Shown here: piece by piece, positions 1-9,565 of the stretch
How the letters are laid out: every line of letters begins with the position of its first letter
Numbering within the stretch: position 1 is the stretch's first letter
Origin: CAVVST01 sp963750995
GTDB lineage: Bacteria; Acidobacteriota; Vicinamibacteria; Vicinamibacterales; UBA2999
Assembly (NCBI GenBank): GCA_963750995.1
Contig: CAVVST010000004.1
Span: 1-64,000 of the forward strand
Direction of reading: 5' to 3'
Length of the DNA: 64,000 nt
Made by a program: the position numbers and the translations under genes
The notes under the pieces: generated by a model
Databases searched by the model: none
Seen by the model: the letters and a program-made list of their open reading frames with translations, nothing else
Told to the model about the DNA's origin: nothing

Positions 1-42
1 CCGTCCAGAAGCTCGGGCTGGGGCAGGTCGGCGGCTACTCAC

Positions 43-74
43 GATTACGTAATCAATCTAACGATTACGTAATC
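43..74. promoter_or_regulatory. Paired palindromic operator-like sites
   Basis: Two perfect copies of the 12-bp palindrome GATTACGTAATC lie at 43-54 and 63-74, exactly 20 bp apart, so they face the same side of the helix. This is the usual layout for a dimeric repressor. A GTG on the minus strand at 42 could open a gene that leaves the window to the left, which would make this its operator. No regulator is visible here and the family is unknown. Confidence 0.45.
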
Positions 75-383
75 AGTTTGTCAACTTCTGGCGCCCTCAG
101 ACCTAAAGAAATCGTTCGGCCCTGGAGCCCGACGTTCCAGTCCAACAAATCAGCTCCTGGCGCTCTAGTCTGGCATGATTGCCAGCCTGCATGATCCGCC
201 GTCGTTGAGTGGATTGATGCTTATTTCGGTCCGTAATCGGTCAATGCGCCGACAGCCCCGTCGGCACGCTGGCTAATGTGCCCTGCTGGGCGCACACGGA
301 GAGCGGCGTGATGGAACGAATTGCCGCACGAGAACACGTCACTGGCTGGACGGCGTTCGTTGAAGCCGCGGCGGGTGGTGATG
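75..383. other. No recognisable gene
   Basis: I see no conserved protein, RNA or repeat here. The short open frames on both strands do not resemble any family I know. The stretch sits between the paired palindromes and the first IS66 remnant and is probably eroded intergenic or mobile-element DNA. Confidence 0.4.
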
Positions 384-630
384 CGGCGCCGCGGTCGCAC
401 GCGGGCATCTGATGTCGCGGCGGCCTGGATCTCTCCTCGCCGCTCCCGGCACCGTGCCGGACTGCCCACGCCCCGCGGCGCATCTCACGACGGAGCTCCC
501 GGCCGTCTTCGGCTTTCTCTTCGATGTCACGCTCGACGCCACGAATTGGCGAGCCGAGCAGGCGCTGTGTCCGGCCGTCGTCACTCGCAACGTTTCCGGT
601 GGGAATCGGTCCGAGCGGGGGGCAGAGACA
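384..630 (+). pseudogene. IS66 transposase C-terminal remnant (copy A)
   Basis: About 245 bp are nearly identical to 5070-5315, the 3' part of the IS66 transposase gene further downstream. The reading at 412-636 contains the IS66 C-terminal signature TNWRAEQALCPAVVTRN followed by GGNRSERGAET. Only the last part of the transposase is left. The copy is cut off by the IS481-type insertion that begins after 640. Confidence 0.8.
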
Positions 631-640
631 CTATAGACTG
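631..640. repeat. Left 10-bp direct repeat flanking the IS481 element
   Basis: The sequence CTATAGACTG is repeated exactly at 1907-1916. The two copies bracket the element at 641-1906, as expected of a target-site duplication. IS481 elements are known to make duplications of variable length. Confidence 0.65.
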
Positions 641-1906
641 TGAACGGTCGGAGACCATAGTTAGCAGAAGTCCGACGACATCCTTTACACCTTAGCGGGG
701 CGTCGTCCCTCAGACGCCGGTGAGGTTGCCGCGTGCGTTCGTCGATCTTACCGAGCAGCGTGTGGTAGTACACGATATTCCACAGACCATCGCCCACCTC
801 CTCCGAGGCCGATATCCTCGCCGCACGCAGGACCTGATGAGAAACGGCTGGTGCGGCGTGCAGCCGGAAGGTGCCCGGCGACGCTGACGCGCCGGACTTC
901 CAGATGCGCCGGGTACGCAGGGCGAGCGCCGGGCGCTCGGGATAGGGCCCGGGGGGACGGGCGTCCAGAGCGACGCGGGCGTGCGATCCCCGATGCCCTT
1001 CGTGGGGCCGCTCGTCGTTGTAGCGCTGGCGGAAGGCGTCGAAGCGCCGCTGCTGCGCCCGCGCCTCGCGGCGGCGGCCCGCCGTTTCGCGTTTGAGTTC
1101 GCGATGCATCCGCTCGTGGCGGCCATTCTCCTGCGGGCTGCCGGTGGATGCGCTGATGGACGATCCCGAGTTGCATCCACCACACATTGAGCGCGCGACA
1201 GGCCATGGATCCCCGTCGACGCGAACGGCGCGCCGTTGTCGGTGCGGATGGCGTCGGGCAAGCCGATTTCGCGAAACAGGGCGCGGAACACGGGCTTCGC
1301 GCGAGCGTCTGCACGTCTTGCAAGCCCCGACACGCGAGCAATGGCGGCTGAAGTGATCGGTCACCGTCAGCGGGTAGCAGTACAGCGCCGTCGCCGGTCT
1401 TGAACTGGCCCTTGAAGTCGGCCGGCCACACCTGATTGGGCGCGACGGTGTGCACCGGGGCCGCGCCTGGATGCGCCCACTTCCGTCGCCGCCGCTCTTG
1501 CGCAACAGCTGGTCCCGCTCCAAGAGCGCGTTGGCGGTGCTCCGCGCCGGCCACGGCCAGATGGATGCCGCGTCCGAAGCACGATTCAGCAGCTTCCGGC
1601 GCCCCAGCCGTACGCTTCGCCGGGCCGCGAGACGGCTTCGACGCGGCGGCGTCCGGTGCGGACGAGCCATGCGGCGCCCGGCTGTGCTCCGTCGGCCCGC
1701 GCCCCCACCCGCTCGATAGCGCGCGACCACTTGTAGCCCGTGGGTCGCGAGACGCCGTAGCGCTCGCACAGTTCGGTCATCGACCATGCCCGCTCACCAG
1801 TTCGCGCACGAAGCCAGCCGTTCGTCCATCACACTCGTTTCCATCCAGGGCATCCTCCTGGTGTAAAGGATAGTGCCCGGACTTGTGTTAACCATGTCAA
1901 CCCGGT
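641..1906. mobile_element. IS481-family insertion sequence, degenerate
   Basis: The element is 1266 bp long and is bounded by a 10-bp direct repeat. Its ends are imperfect inverted repeats of about 45 bp. The innermost shared block is ATCCTTTACACC at 680-691 and, inverted, at 1860-1871, preceded on both sides by related AAGTCCG sequences. It carries one transposase gene on the minus strand, which is broken. It is inserted in the 3' end of an IS66 copy whose outer end survives at 1917-1934. Confidence 0.75.
710..1853 (-). pseudogene. IS481-family transposase, frameshifted
   Basis: Read across frames, this is an IS481-type DDE transposase. It opens with MPWMETSVMDERL, then a helix-turn-helix region MTELCERYGVSRPTGYKW. 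The integrase core follows, with first Asp in VWPADFKGQF, second Asp in IRTDNGAPFA, and Glu in SPQENGRHERMHRE. The C-terminal tail reads VGDGLWNIVYYHTLLGKIDE. At least four frame changes interrupt it, including one soon after the start codon that gives an early stop. It cannot make a full transposase as written. The start at 1853 is chosen because MPW-x-E is the family start. Confidence 0.8.
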
Positions 1907-1916
1907 CTATAGACTG

Positions 1917-1934
1917 ACCCCGCTAACCGGTTAC
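1917..1934. repeat. Right terminal repeat of IS66 copy A
   Basis: ACCCCGCTAACCGGTTAC is the near-exact reverse complement of GTAACTGGTTAGCGGGTT at 3917-3934, the left end of IS66 copy B. IS66 ends characteristically start with GTAA. It therefore marks the outer end of the IS66 copy that the IS481 element interrupts. Confidence 0.65.
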
Positions 1935-2048
1935 CGCTCAACAACTCAGAGCTCTACTGTGAGGCAGTTTGGAGCATTGTATCTGGAAGTTGGCTCTCAC
2001 CGAAAGCTTTGATGGCTGTCCATTCACAACTTGTCATCCTTCCCACAG

Positions 2049-3845
2049 TCACGGTTCTTTTTGTGACTGTAGGGAAGGCGACCCAGACGACTCAATCTTT
2101 TCAAGCAGGAGAATTTCGTCCGAGGACGGTGGCAGCCAGCGTGAAAACTCATATTTCTTTACGGTCTTCCAACCACCCTTTTCTACAAACGCTACCAGAT
2201 ACTTATCTCCACGCACCCACCACCAACTCTTTCCAGAAGACGGTTTATAGTCTGCGTCGAACAAATACAACCCATTGAATTCAAATCCGCCGTCCACTTC
2301 CTCGGGCGTCGCTTTGCCAGTCCCAAGAAGGTCATTTAGAAGAACCCAGCGCCCTCGATTCCAAGCTAGATAGTCCCGGGTACCAGACACGGCGAACAGC
2401 ATCAACAAGACGAGCGTGATCAGCGAGACAGCCACGTGAAGACGCGGCAGTCTTTCCATCACCGGCGGCCTCAATCCAGCAATTCCAACCATCAACAAGG
2501 GCAATGCAGGAATGTAATAGCGATCCAATCCGCCGAGGACGAAGATTGGAAACAAATACGTTAATGCGCAAACCAGAAACAACGCGCCCGGTGTTTGTTC
2601 TAAATGATCTTTGAATGAACCATTGCTGTTCCAGAACCTCATTGCGAGTGCAACCGCGCCGCCCAGCAGTGTCGCGCCGCCCAACACGGAGATCACCGTA
2701 ATGGCCAGCCAAAAACTCCTTCCGAGCGTCGGGACGTCTGACGAGATCACATCGTACGCTCCGCGGAGCGTCAGCGGGCCGATGCCCTGTTCCAGAAGAA
2801 TGTTGCCCGTCATCGGCATCATTAGTTTCGACAACGGTAGAGCAATCGCGCAGAGCAGAACAAAAAGAATCCCGGTGCCTACCGCAGGAAGGGTAAGGCC
2901 CGAGTTCTTCTGCGCTGGAAGCATCTTTGGAAGCGCAAGGATTATCACGGGTAATAAGAACCACCCCAGATAAAGCGTCGCGATTCCAATGTGCGTCGCG
3001 AGACTGGGGAGAAGGTTCGGCGGATCCAACAGCGTCGAAAATAAACCCGTGGTGTTTTCGAAATAATAGCGAGACAACCTGCCGGTCGCTTCGAGCCAGT
3101 GTTGGAAGATCAGCAGGGTGCCAACGCAAAGCGCGAAAGGGATTATGGCCCGGGGTAGTGACCGATGATTTACCCCTCGCATCAGGAGAAGAAACAGGGC
3201 GAACCCAAGCGGCAGACCGAGACCCAATTGCCGACACAACGTCGCCGCGAGGGCGAATATCGTGCCGATAATGAAACAAAGCGTCGAATCCGTTTTGATG
3301 TCTCGAAAAAAGAAAACGACCGCAGCCATGGACAGTGCGGAGAAAGTCACGTCTGTCATGAATGTCGCGGATAGCGCGTAGTGGATCGGATTGAATCCCA
3401 ACGCCAGCGCTGCGGTCGTGGCCATCAGCCGAGAAGGATTCACATAACGAACGGCGCGATACGTAAGCAACATGCCGCACAACGATGAGACCAAAGTCGA
3501 AACCCGCAGCGCATTGAAAGAAAACCCAGCAGGCAGAGAAAACAACGCTCCCCAAACGGTTTGAGTTATCAATGTCACCACGGTCCACTCGGTTGGACGG
3601 AATGTGCCAGTCTCGATCAGACGTTTGACCGCCAATCCATACGACCAATCGTCGTTGAGCGGAAAGTCACCGATTGGATTCACAAGGAACAGGCTCGCTG
3701 CCCAAATCAAAACCAGCATGACCACGTCCGATTTGGCGCCGTCAAGAGCCTTCGTCGATAAAGCTGTATCGGCGTAGGCTGTTGGATCCCAAAGCCCCTC
3801 AGAGGGAGAAAGTGCGGGAGACCCTTGCTCGCCCTTTGATTTCAT
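2049..3845 (-). CDS. Polytopic GT-C family glycosyltransferase (ArnT/PMT-like)
   Basis: This 598-residue protein has about ten to twelve hydrophobic segments. An acidic pair in the first periplasmic loop (FPLNDDWSYG, near residue 65) is typical of GT-C enzymes, which move a sugar from a lipid-phosphate carrier to an acceptor outside the inner membrane. The C-terminal 120 residues are soluble. Its exact donor and acceptor cannot be read from the sequence. The gene is visibly less GC-rich than the rest of the window and lies alone between two IS66 remnants, so recent transfer is likely. The ATG at 3845 follows GGACTGGGAA. No partner gene is directly linked. Confidence 0.7.
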   Translation of the reverse strand: MKSKGEQGSPALSPSEGLWDPTAYADTALSTKALDGAKSDVVMLVLIWAASLFLVNPIGDFPLNDDWSYGLAVKRLIETGTFRPTEWTVVTLITQTVWGALFSLPAGFSFNALRVSTLVSSLCGMLLTYRAVRYVNPSRLMATTAALALGFNPIHYALSATFMTDVTFSALSMAAVVFFFRDIKTDSTLCFIIGTIFALAATLCRQLGLGLPLGFALFLLLMRGVNHRSLPRAIIPFALCVGTLLIFQHWLEATGRLSRYYFENTTGLFSTLLDPPNLLPSLATHIGIATLYLGWFLLPVIILALPKMLPAQKNSGLTLPAVGTGILFVLLCAIALPLSKLMMPMTGNILLEQGIGPLTLRGAYDVISSDVPTLGRSFWLAITVISVLGGATLLGGAVALAMRFWNSNGSFKDHLEQTPGALFLVCALTYLFPIFVLGGLDRYYIPALPLLMVGIAGLRPPVMERLPRLHVAVSLITLVLLMLFAVSGTRDYLAWNRGRWVLLNDLLGTGKATPEEVDGGFEFNGLYLFDADYKPSSGKSWWWVRGDKYLVAFVEKGGWKTVKKYEFSRWLPPSSDEILLLEKIESSGSPSLQSQKEP

Positions 3846-3916
3846 TTCCCAGTCCTTGGCATCCGTCCGCTAAATTCAATTGAGGAAACCACCACCACAA
3901 CCACGCTGCTCAGCTC

Positions 3917-5357
3917 GTAACTGGTTAGCGGGTTGACGACGCGGATCCAAAGTTTTGGCTTGTACTTTTTTCGCGAGTCTGCCATAACTGTCGCGTGCCG
4001 GAGCGCACGGCCTCTCGCTCGAGCGATGACGCGCAGCGTGAATTGGAGCGACTGCGGCGTGAGATCGAGCAGTCCCGCCGAGAATCTGAACGACTCCGTG
4101 AGGACAACGCGCGGCTGGAGCGAGAGCGCGAGCAATTGCAGCACGATCGTGACCAGCTGCAGCAGGAGCGGGAGCGGCTGGAACGCGATCGGATCGGCTG
4201 CGGCGGGACATCGAGCGCTTGACGCGCGCGCCGGAGGCGGCGCGGCGCGCCGGCAAGCGTCAGGCGGCCCCGTTTTCGAAAGGCGCGCCGGCGCCGCAGC
4301 CGCGGCGGCCGGGACGTCGCGCCGGGCGCCGACACGGGCGACATGCTCACCGACAGCCGCCAGCCGCGATTGACCAACGGATCGACGTGCCCCTCCCTGA
4401 TGAGTGCCTGCATTGCGGCGGCGGGCTGACCGAGACGCGCATCGCCACCTAGATTCAAGAGGATCTGCCGGTCGTGCGGCCGCATGTGCGTCGCTTCGAT
4501 GTGCATGTGGGCCGATGTGGCGACTGTGGTCGACGCGTGCAGGGGCGCCACCCGTTGCAAACGTCGGAGGCGCTCGGGGCGGCGAGCACCCATCTCGGGC
4601 CGCACGCGGTCGCGTTGATCGTGCTGCTCAATAAACGCCTCGGCCTCTCGCACGGCAAGATCGCTGCGCTGTTGCGCGACTGGTTCGGGTTGCACGTCCG
4701 GCCCAGTGGCGTCACCCACGCGCTCCATCGGGCCGCGCGCCAGGCGGCGCCGACCTATGCGGCGTTGCGCGAACAGATCCGCCGCAGTCCGGTCGTCAGT
4801 CCGGATGAAACCAGTTCGAAAGTGGGTGGGCGGCTCTGGTGGTTGTGGGTGTTTGCGACCGCGCGCACCGTCGTCTACGCCATTCAAGACGGGCGCGGGT
4901 TTGACGAAGCGGCGGCGGTGCTCGGCGCCGAGTTCGACGGCGTCCTCGTCCGCGACGGCTGGGCGCCGTATCGCCAGTTCGATCAGGCGGCGCATCAGAC
5001 ATGTCTCGCGCATCTGGGGACGCGCTCGATGTTCGCGATCGTGTCGCGGCCGGTGAGATCTCGGCACACGGCGCCGCGGTCGCACGCGGGCATCTGATGT
5101 CGCGGCTGCTGGACCTCCTCGCGGCTCCCGGCACCGTGCCGGACTGCCCACGCCTCGCGGCGCATCTCACGACGGAGCTCCCGGCCGTCTTCGGCTTTCT
5201 CTTCGATGTCACGCTCGACACCACGAATTGGCGAGCCGAGCAGGCGCTGCGTCCGGCCGTCGTCAATCGCAACGTTTCTGGTGGGAATCGGTCCGAGCGG
5301 GGGGCAGAGACGCAAGAGATTCTCAGCAGCATCGTGTCTGGCGCTCTCATGCCATAG
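3917..5357 (+). mobile_element. IS66-family insertion sequence (copy B), degenerate
   Basis: The left end GTAACTGGTTAGCGGG at 3917 matches, inverted, the IS66 end at 1917-1934. The body encodes a TnpC-type transposase read in pieces up to 5357. I could not find a matching right end after 5357, so this copy has lost its right terminus, or the terminus has diverged. It abuts a truncated membrane glycosyltransferase at 5370, which it may have disrupted. Confidence 0.7.
3995..5357 (+). pseudogene. IS66 transposase TnpC, frameshifted and with internal stop
   Basis: The reading has the full IS66 layout. An Arg/Glu-rich coiled coil occupies the first 75 residues. The segment ARRAGKRQAAPFSKG and a CLHCGG zinc motif follow, then the DDE core with VVSPDETSSKVGG and VLVRDGWAPYRQF. 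The C-terminus contains TNWRAEQALRPAVVNRN. It is broken by a frame change near 4190, an in-frame TAG near 4450 and a frame change or deletion near 5020-5040. The part between AHLGTRSMF and the C-terminal block is shorter than in complete homologues, so some sequence is missing. It is not functional as written. Confidence 0.85.
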
Positions 5358-5369
5358 CTTCTTCCGAAG

Positions 5370-5651
5370 ATGCACGAGAGGTACTTCTTCGTGGCGGACA
5401 TCATGACGCTTACCCTCGCGTTCGTCGACCCTCGCCTGTGGGTCACTGTCCCGTTATTTCAAGTGGGCTCGCTGCTGTCATATTTACCCTATTTCGGTCT
5501 GTCTGTGCGCGCGCCGGTATATGCGCTTCTGCCCGTCACTTTTGGTGTTAGCATCTTGGCCCTCGAATATGTGCGGGCCCACGTCCGAAGCAGTGTCAGC
5601 ATCCGAGATATTGTCCTCAGCGGCGCAAGAGCTTTCGTAATGCAACGTTGA
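5370..5651 (+). pseudogene. C-terminal fragment of a GT-C/GT87-like mannosyltransferase
   Basis: The 93-residue reading begins MHERYFFVADIMTL. It matches the conserved MHERYFFPAD motif near the end of polytopic polyprenol-linked mannosyltransferases, and two or three membrane segments follow. The first three quarters of such a protein are absent, and an IS66 remnant lies where they should be. I read this as the 3' stump of a glycan gene truncated by the insertion element. It could still be translated as a small membrane protein, but nothing suggests that it works. Confidence 0.6.
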
Positions 5652-5902
5652 GCTTGGGTCGCGCCGTAGAGGTACACACGCGTCAAAGGCGGGGCTCACG
5701 GCGGTTCCGATGAACCTCAGCCGTGGGAGCCACTCGTGTCAATTGATCGGGACGCGCCGCGACGTTTCGGCCGCGAAGCGCGATCAGAGTCATGAGGTCG
5801 ACAACCAACCCGCCAGACGAACGGGGCAGGATGGCGGCCCGCGGAGGACTTGGCTGACGGTTTGCTCACGTCGGGGGCGGGGGCAGTTCCGCGGTTCGCT
5901 AC

Positions 5903-7212
5903 ATGAGGCAATTCACGCAACGCTCGGCGGGGGGGAGCAGGGAGGAGCAGTCGGCGCCCCCCGACCGCGCGCGCCGCGTCCCTGATTCAGTCGCGCCTGA
6001 TACAGCGACACACGAGTTCGGAGGCCCGGATTTCGAAGCTCTGGCGGATCCGGCGCGTCCGAAGTCGGCGCCGCTCTTTCGCGATCCCTTGTACGTCGGT
6101 CGGCCCAACCTCGGTAATCGGGAGCGACTGCTCGCGCGCATCACTGACATTCTCGATCGGCGCTGGTTCACGAACAATGGAGAGTATGTTCAGGAGTTCG
6201 AGAGACGCATCGCGGATTTTCTCGAGGTCGAGCACTGCGTCGCGATGTGCAATGGCACCTCGCGCTCGAGATTGCGATACGAGCCGCGGGTCTGACGGGC
6301 GAAGTTCTCGTTCCTTCATTTACGTTCATCGCCACCGCACATGCTCTTCAGTGGCAGCAGATCACGCCGTCGTTCTGCGACGTGGATCTGAACACCCACA
6401 CGCTGGACGCCACACGCCTCGAGCGGATGATAACGCCGCGCACGACTGGCATTGTGGCTGTGCACCTGTGGGGTCGGCCCTGCGATGTCGATGCCCTGAG
6501 CGATGTCGCACGGCGGCACAATCTGGTGCTCTTGTTCGACGCCGCGCACGCACTCGGTTGTTCCTATAAAGGACGGATGATCGGCGGCTTCGGGGATGCT
6601 GAAATCCTCAGCTTCCACGCCACGAAATTCTTCAACACGTTCGAAGGCGGCGCCGTGGTCACGAACAACGGCGATCTGGCCGCCAAGATGCGGCTGATGA
6701 GGAATTTCGGATTCTCTGGATACGACACCGTCATCCACGTCGGGACGAACGGCAAGATGACCGAAATAGCTGCGGCCATGGGATTGACGTCGCTGGAGAG
6801 TTACGAGGAGTTCGTCGCAGTCAACTACCGAAACTACAAGCACTATCAGAACGGACTCGATGGTATTCCCGGCGTCTCGCTCGTCAGATATGACGAGACG
6901 GAACGCTGCAACTACCAATATATTGTCGTCCGGCTGGACGAGGCTGCCGCGGGAATCAGCCGTGACGCCGTGATGAGCCTCTTGAACTCGCACAACGTGA
7001 TGGCGCGGCGCTACTTCTATCCCGGCTGTCACCAGATGGAGCCCTACCGGTCCTTCTTTCCGCACGCGGGACTACTTCTCCCGCAGACAGATCACCTATG
7101 TCGGGAAGTCATGACACTGCCGACCGGCCAGGCTGTTTCGGAACGCGAGATAGAGGCGATATGTCAGCTGGTGCGAGTGGCGGTCACGTCCCAGGCTTGT
7201 TGTCTCCCGTGA
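5903..7212 (+). pseudogene. DegT/DnrJ/EryC1/StrS sugar aminotransferase, one frameshift
   Basis: Two overlapping readings make one PLP-dependent aminotransferase of about 436 residues. These enzymes transfer an amino group to a nucleotide-linked keto-sugar. The first reading ends HCVAMCNGT and the second continues LALEIAIRAAGLTGEVLVPS. Restoring one C near 6262 joins them perfectly. Later motifs are intact: the Asp of LLFDAAHALG and the PLP lysine in FHATKFFNTFEGG. The first 60 residues, before APLFRDPLYVGRPNLG, are unlike the family, so a later start is possible. It probably feeds the acyl-sugar cassette downstream. The single-base break may be a sequence error. Confidence 0.75.
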
Positions 7213-7369
7213 CAACCCACGCTCCGCCGCGACGCCCCGGCGATCCTGAATCTCTGGGCGCAAGCGCGTTGCGAACGCACGGCGTAGAACAGTCCGCCAG
7301 GCAGACGGCTATTGCACCACGCTCGCATGATGATTCGGACCGTCCCCATGTGATCGACGAAGGGCGCCT

Positions 7370-8377
7370 ATGATGAGTTCCATCCCCGAGCTCGACATTT
7401 CTATAGTCGTTCCGGTTTATTTCAACGAGGGCTCGCTCGCTCCCACCCTCTCGTCCATCAAGACAGACTTCATCGCCGGTCGCCCGGGACTCACGTGGGA
7501 GGTCATCTTTGTAGACGATGGTTCGGGGGATGGCTCACTCGATGAATTGCAGCGACTGCGTGGACAGAACCCTACGACGGTGCGGATCGTCAAGCTGACG
7601 CGCAATTTCGGTCAGGTCAATGCGCTCCTGGCTGGGTTCAGCCTTGCTCGAGGGGCTTGCGCCGTCGCAATTTCCGCCGACGGTCAGGACCCGCCAGCCC
7701 TGATCAACGAGATGTTCGACGCGTACTCGCGTGATGAAGCAGAGATCGTCGCATGCGCGCGCCATGGACGCGACGAGTCGCTGTACCGGATCTGGACATC
7801 GCGAGTATTCTACCGGCTGATACGATGGTTGAGTTTCCCCAATATGCCCCAGGAGGGCTTCGATTTCGCGTTGGTGGGTCGTCGTCCACTCGCAGCGCTC
7901 TTGCGGAATCCCGACGCGAGCCCGTTTTTTCAAGGGCAGCTCTTGTGGACCGGATATCCGATCAAGTTCATCCAGTATCGCCGTGAAGCCCGGCGCATGG
8001 GCAAGTCTCGATGGACGTTCGGAAAAAAATTGACGTTCTTGATAGATGGCGTCATGGGGTACTCGTTCTTCCCGATCCGTCTGATCTCATTCACCGGCCT
8101 TGTAGCAGCACTCTTGGGATTTCTGTATGCCCTGGTTATTTTCGTGAACAAGTTGGTCTTCGGGAACCCGGTACAAGGTTGGACGCCGCTGATGATTGCC
8201 GTCTTGGTCATCGGCGGATTTCAGATGCTGATGCTTGGTGTGGTCGGTGAGTACGTCTGGCGAACGCTTGCGCAGGTACGGAATCGGGATCGATACCTGA
8301 TCGACGCCGTCTACGAGGTTGAGGGTGCCGCGGCCGGCCAGCACGAGCGACGTGGGCTCGAGCGAGTTGCTGTGTAA
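7370..8377 (+). CDS. GT2 glycosyltransferase with two C-terminal membrane helices (ArnC/DPM1-like)
   Basis: This 335-residue protein has a GT-A fold. It shows the N-terminal SIVVPVYFNEGSL, the nucleotide-binding FVDDGSGDGS and the metal-binding region AISADGQDPP. Two membrane segments at about 230-255 and 265-290 anchor it in the inner membrane. This layout is typical of undecaprenyl-phosphate glycosyltransferases, which load a sugar on the lipid carrier for a GT-C enzyme or for polymer assembly. It follows the sugar aminotransferase by 157 bp, so the transferred sugar may be an amino sugar. The substrate itself is not readable. ATG at 7370 is taken as the start; a second ATG follows directly. 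Confidence 0.85.
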   Translation: MMSSIPELDISIVVPVYFNEGSLAPTLSSIKTDFIAGRPGLTWEVIFVDDGSGDGSLDELQRLRGQNPTTVRIVKLTRNFGQVNALLAGFSLARGACAVAISADGQDPPALINEMFDAYSRDEAEIVACARHGRDESLYRIWTSRVFYRLIRWLSFPNMPQEGFDFALVGRRPLAALLRNPDASPFFQGQLLWTGYPIKFIQYRREARRMGKSRWTFGKKLTFLIDGVMGYSFFPIRLISFTGLVAALLGFLYALVIFVNKLVFGNPVQGWTPLMIAVLVIGGFQMLMLGVVGEYVWRTLAQVRNRDRYLIDAVYEVEGAAAGQHERRGLERVAV

Positions 8378-8507
8378 CAGGTCGGGGCGACAAACCGTTC
8401 TGCGCGCCGGAACGAGAACTTTGTACTAGTGACCCGCAAGCGATGACGCCTCGAACCCTCCCTAGCAGGTCGCCCAGGCGCGCTCCCTACCGCAGGCGGC
8501 TAGCTGT

Positions 8508-9164
8508 TCATGTCCACGCTTCGCTCATCCCGCGATCGCGAGCTTCCGACGTGGTCGTGAAGGTCTCTGATGCACAATCTTCAGGGTATCGAGCCACGCG
8601 ATCCGATTTCGCGATGTACTGGCCGCGGGCGTCGTAGGCGGTCTTGCGTAGATCCGCCTCGAGCCTGAGGATTGTCTCACTCGGCCGGTCGCCCTGTCTG
8701 CGCGCGGGCGAGCCGCGATACGTCGTCCATGCCTTACAATCGCGAGTGACGAGGGACCCGGCGGCGACCACGGCCCCTTCTCCGATCGTGACTCCGGGTA
8801 GGATTACGGAATTTGCTCCGATTAGCGCGTGTTTCCGGATTCGCACAAATGATCGGATTGGTTCGCGAAACGGCGCCGGCACCGTGGGGTTCGTCATGCA
8901 GGCACCCGAGTAGTCCTCGTTTCCTGTGTAGATTCGGACGCCGCCGGACACGCCGGAGAAGTCCTCCATGATGAACTCTCCGCCGCCGGCGATCGACGTG
9001 AACGCGCCGATGTGGACGAAGTCACCGATCCGCGTTCGCTCCCCCCCGATCAACAGCACGAAATCGTCGATGATGACAGCGTTCCCGATGACGATCTTGT
9101 CAGGAGAGGCGATTTTCGCCTGTGGCCAGATGATCACGTCCTGCCCGATGGAAGCGAATGTCAT
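8508..9164 (-). CDS. Left-handed beta-helix (hexapeptide repeat) acyltransferase
   Basis: This 218-residue protein is built of hexapeptide repeats: IGNAVIIDD, IGDFVHIGAFTSI, IGANSVILPGVTIGEGAVV. It ends with the AGSLVTRD block common to acetyltransferases of the galactoside/maltose/serine acetyltransferase group. Members acylate sugars or amino sugars, often nucleotide-linked ones, using acyl-CoA or acyl-ACP. I chose the ATG at 9164 because GGAGGGG stands about 10 bases upstream; an in-frame start at 9197 has no such site. It is transcribed away from the ACP/SDR/ligase genes and shares a short divergent upstream region with them. That suggests it could use the acyl group they prepare. Confidence 0.8.
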   Translation of the reverse strand: MTFASIGQDVIIWPQAKIASPDKIVIGNAVIIDDFVLLIGGERTRIGDFVHIGAFTSIAGGGEFIMEDFSGVSGGVRIYTGNEDYSGACMTNPTVPAPFREPIRSFVRIRKHALIGANSVILPGVTIGEGAVVAAGSLVTRDCKAWTTYRGSPARRQGDRPSETILRLEADLRKTAYDARGQYIAKSDRVARYPEDCASETFTTTSEARDRGMSEAWT

Positions 9165-9253
9165 GCGCAGCACCCCTCCGGCGTCTGACCCGAACAAACC
9201 GAGCGCCTCTCGTGCGCATCGGAGATTTCTTCGCGGTCAGATGAGGTAGGCAA

Positions 9254-9565
9254 ATGGACGTCAATAACGTGCTCGAGCGGATGATCTATCCCGTGGTCGA
9301 CGAGACGCGGCACACTATCACGAGACGCGCCGAAGAGATGAGGAAGTCTCCGGAAACGCCTTTGTTCGGTAAGGGTGCCGTGCTCGACTCGCTCGGTCTG
9401 GTCAACTTTCTCCTGGCAGTCGAAGAACGGATCGAGTCGGAGGCCGGAGCGGTTCTGACGCTCGCCAGCGAAACCGCCATGTCGCGCAACGCCAGCCCGT
9501 TCCGGACGCTGGGGACCTTGGCGGAATACGTCCGGGACCTGCTCGATGAGCCAAACCGAACGTGA
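9254..9565 (+). CDS. Acyl carrier protein-like protein
   Basis: This 103-residue acidic protein carries the acyl-carrier motif VLDSLGLVNFLLAVEE. Ser in DSL is the expected 4'-phosphopantetheine site. An N-terminal extension of about 40 residues precedes the four-helix domain, longer than in housekeeping AcpP. AGGTAGG lies just before the ATG. It overlaps the next gene (SDR reductase) by 20 bp, and an AMP-forming ligase follows. The three genes form a compact unit that would activate a carboxylic acid, load it on this carrier and reduce it. The start is well defined; the role in sugar acylation is inference. Confidence 0.75.
   Translation: MDVNNVLERMIYPVVDETRHTITRRAEEMRKSPETPLFGKGAVLDSLGLVNFLLAVEERIESEAGAVLTLASETAMSRNASPFRTLGTLAEYVRDLLDEPNRT

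Noticed and set aside
1..42. A minus-strand gene starting with GTG at 42 and leaving the window
   Set aside because: Only 14 codons are visible, without a ribosome-binding site. It is mentioned with the palindromes but not called as a gene.
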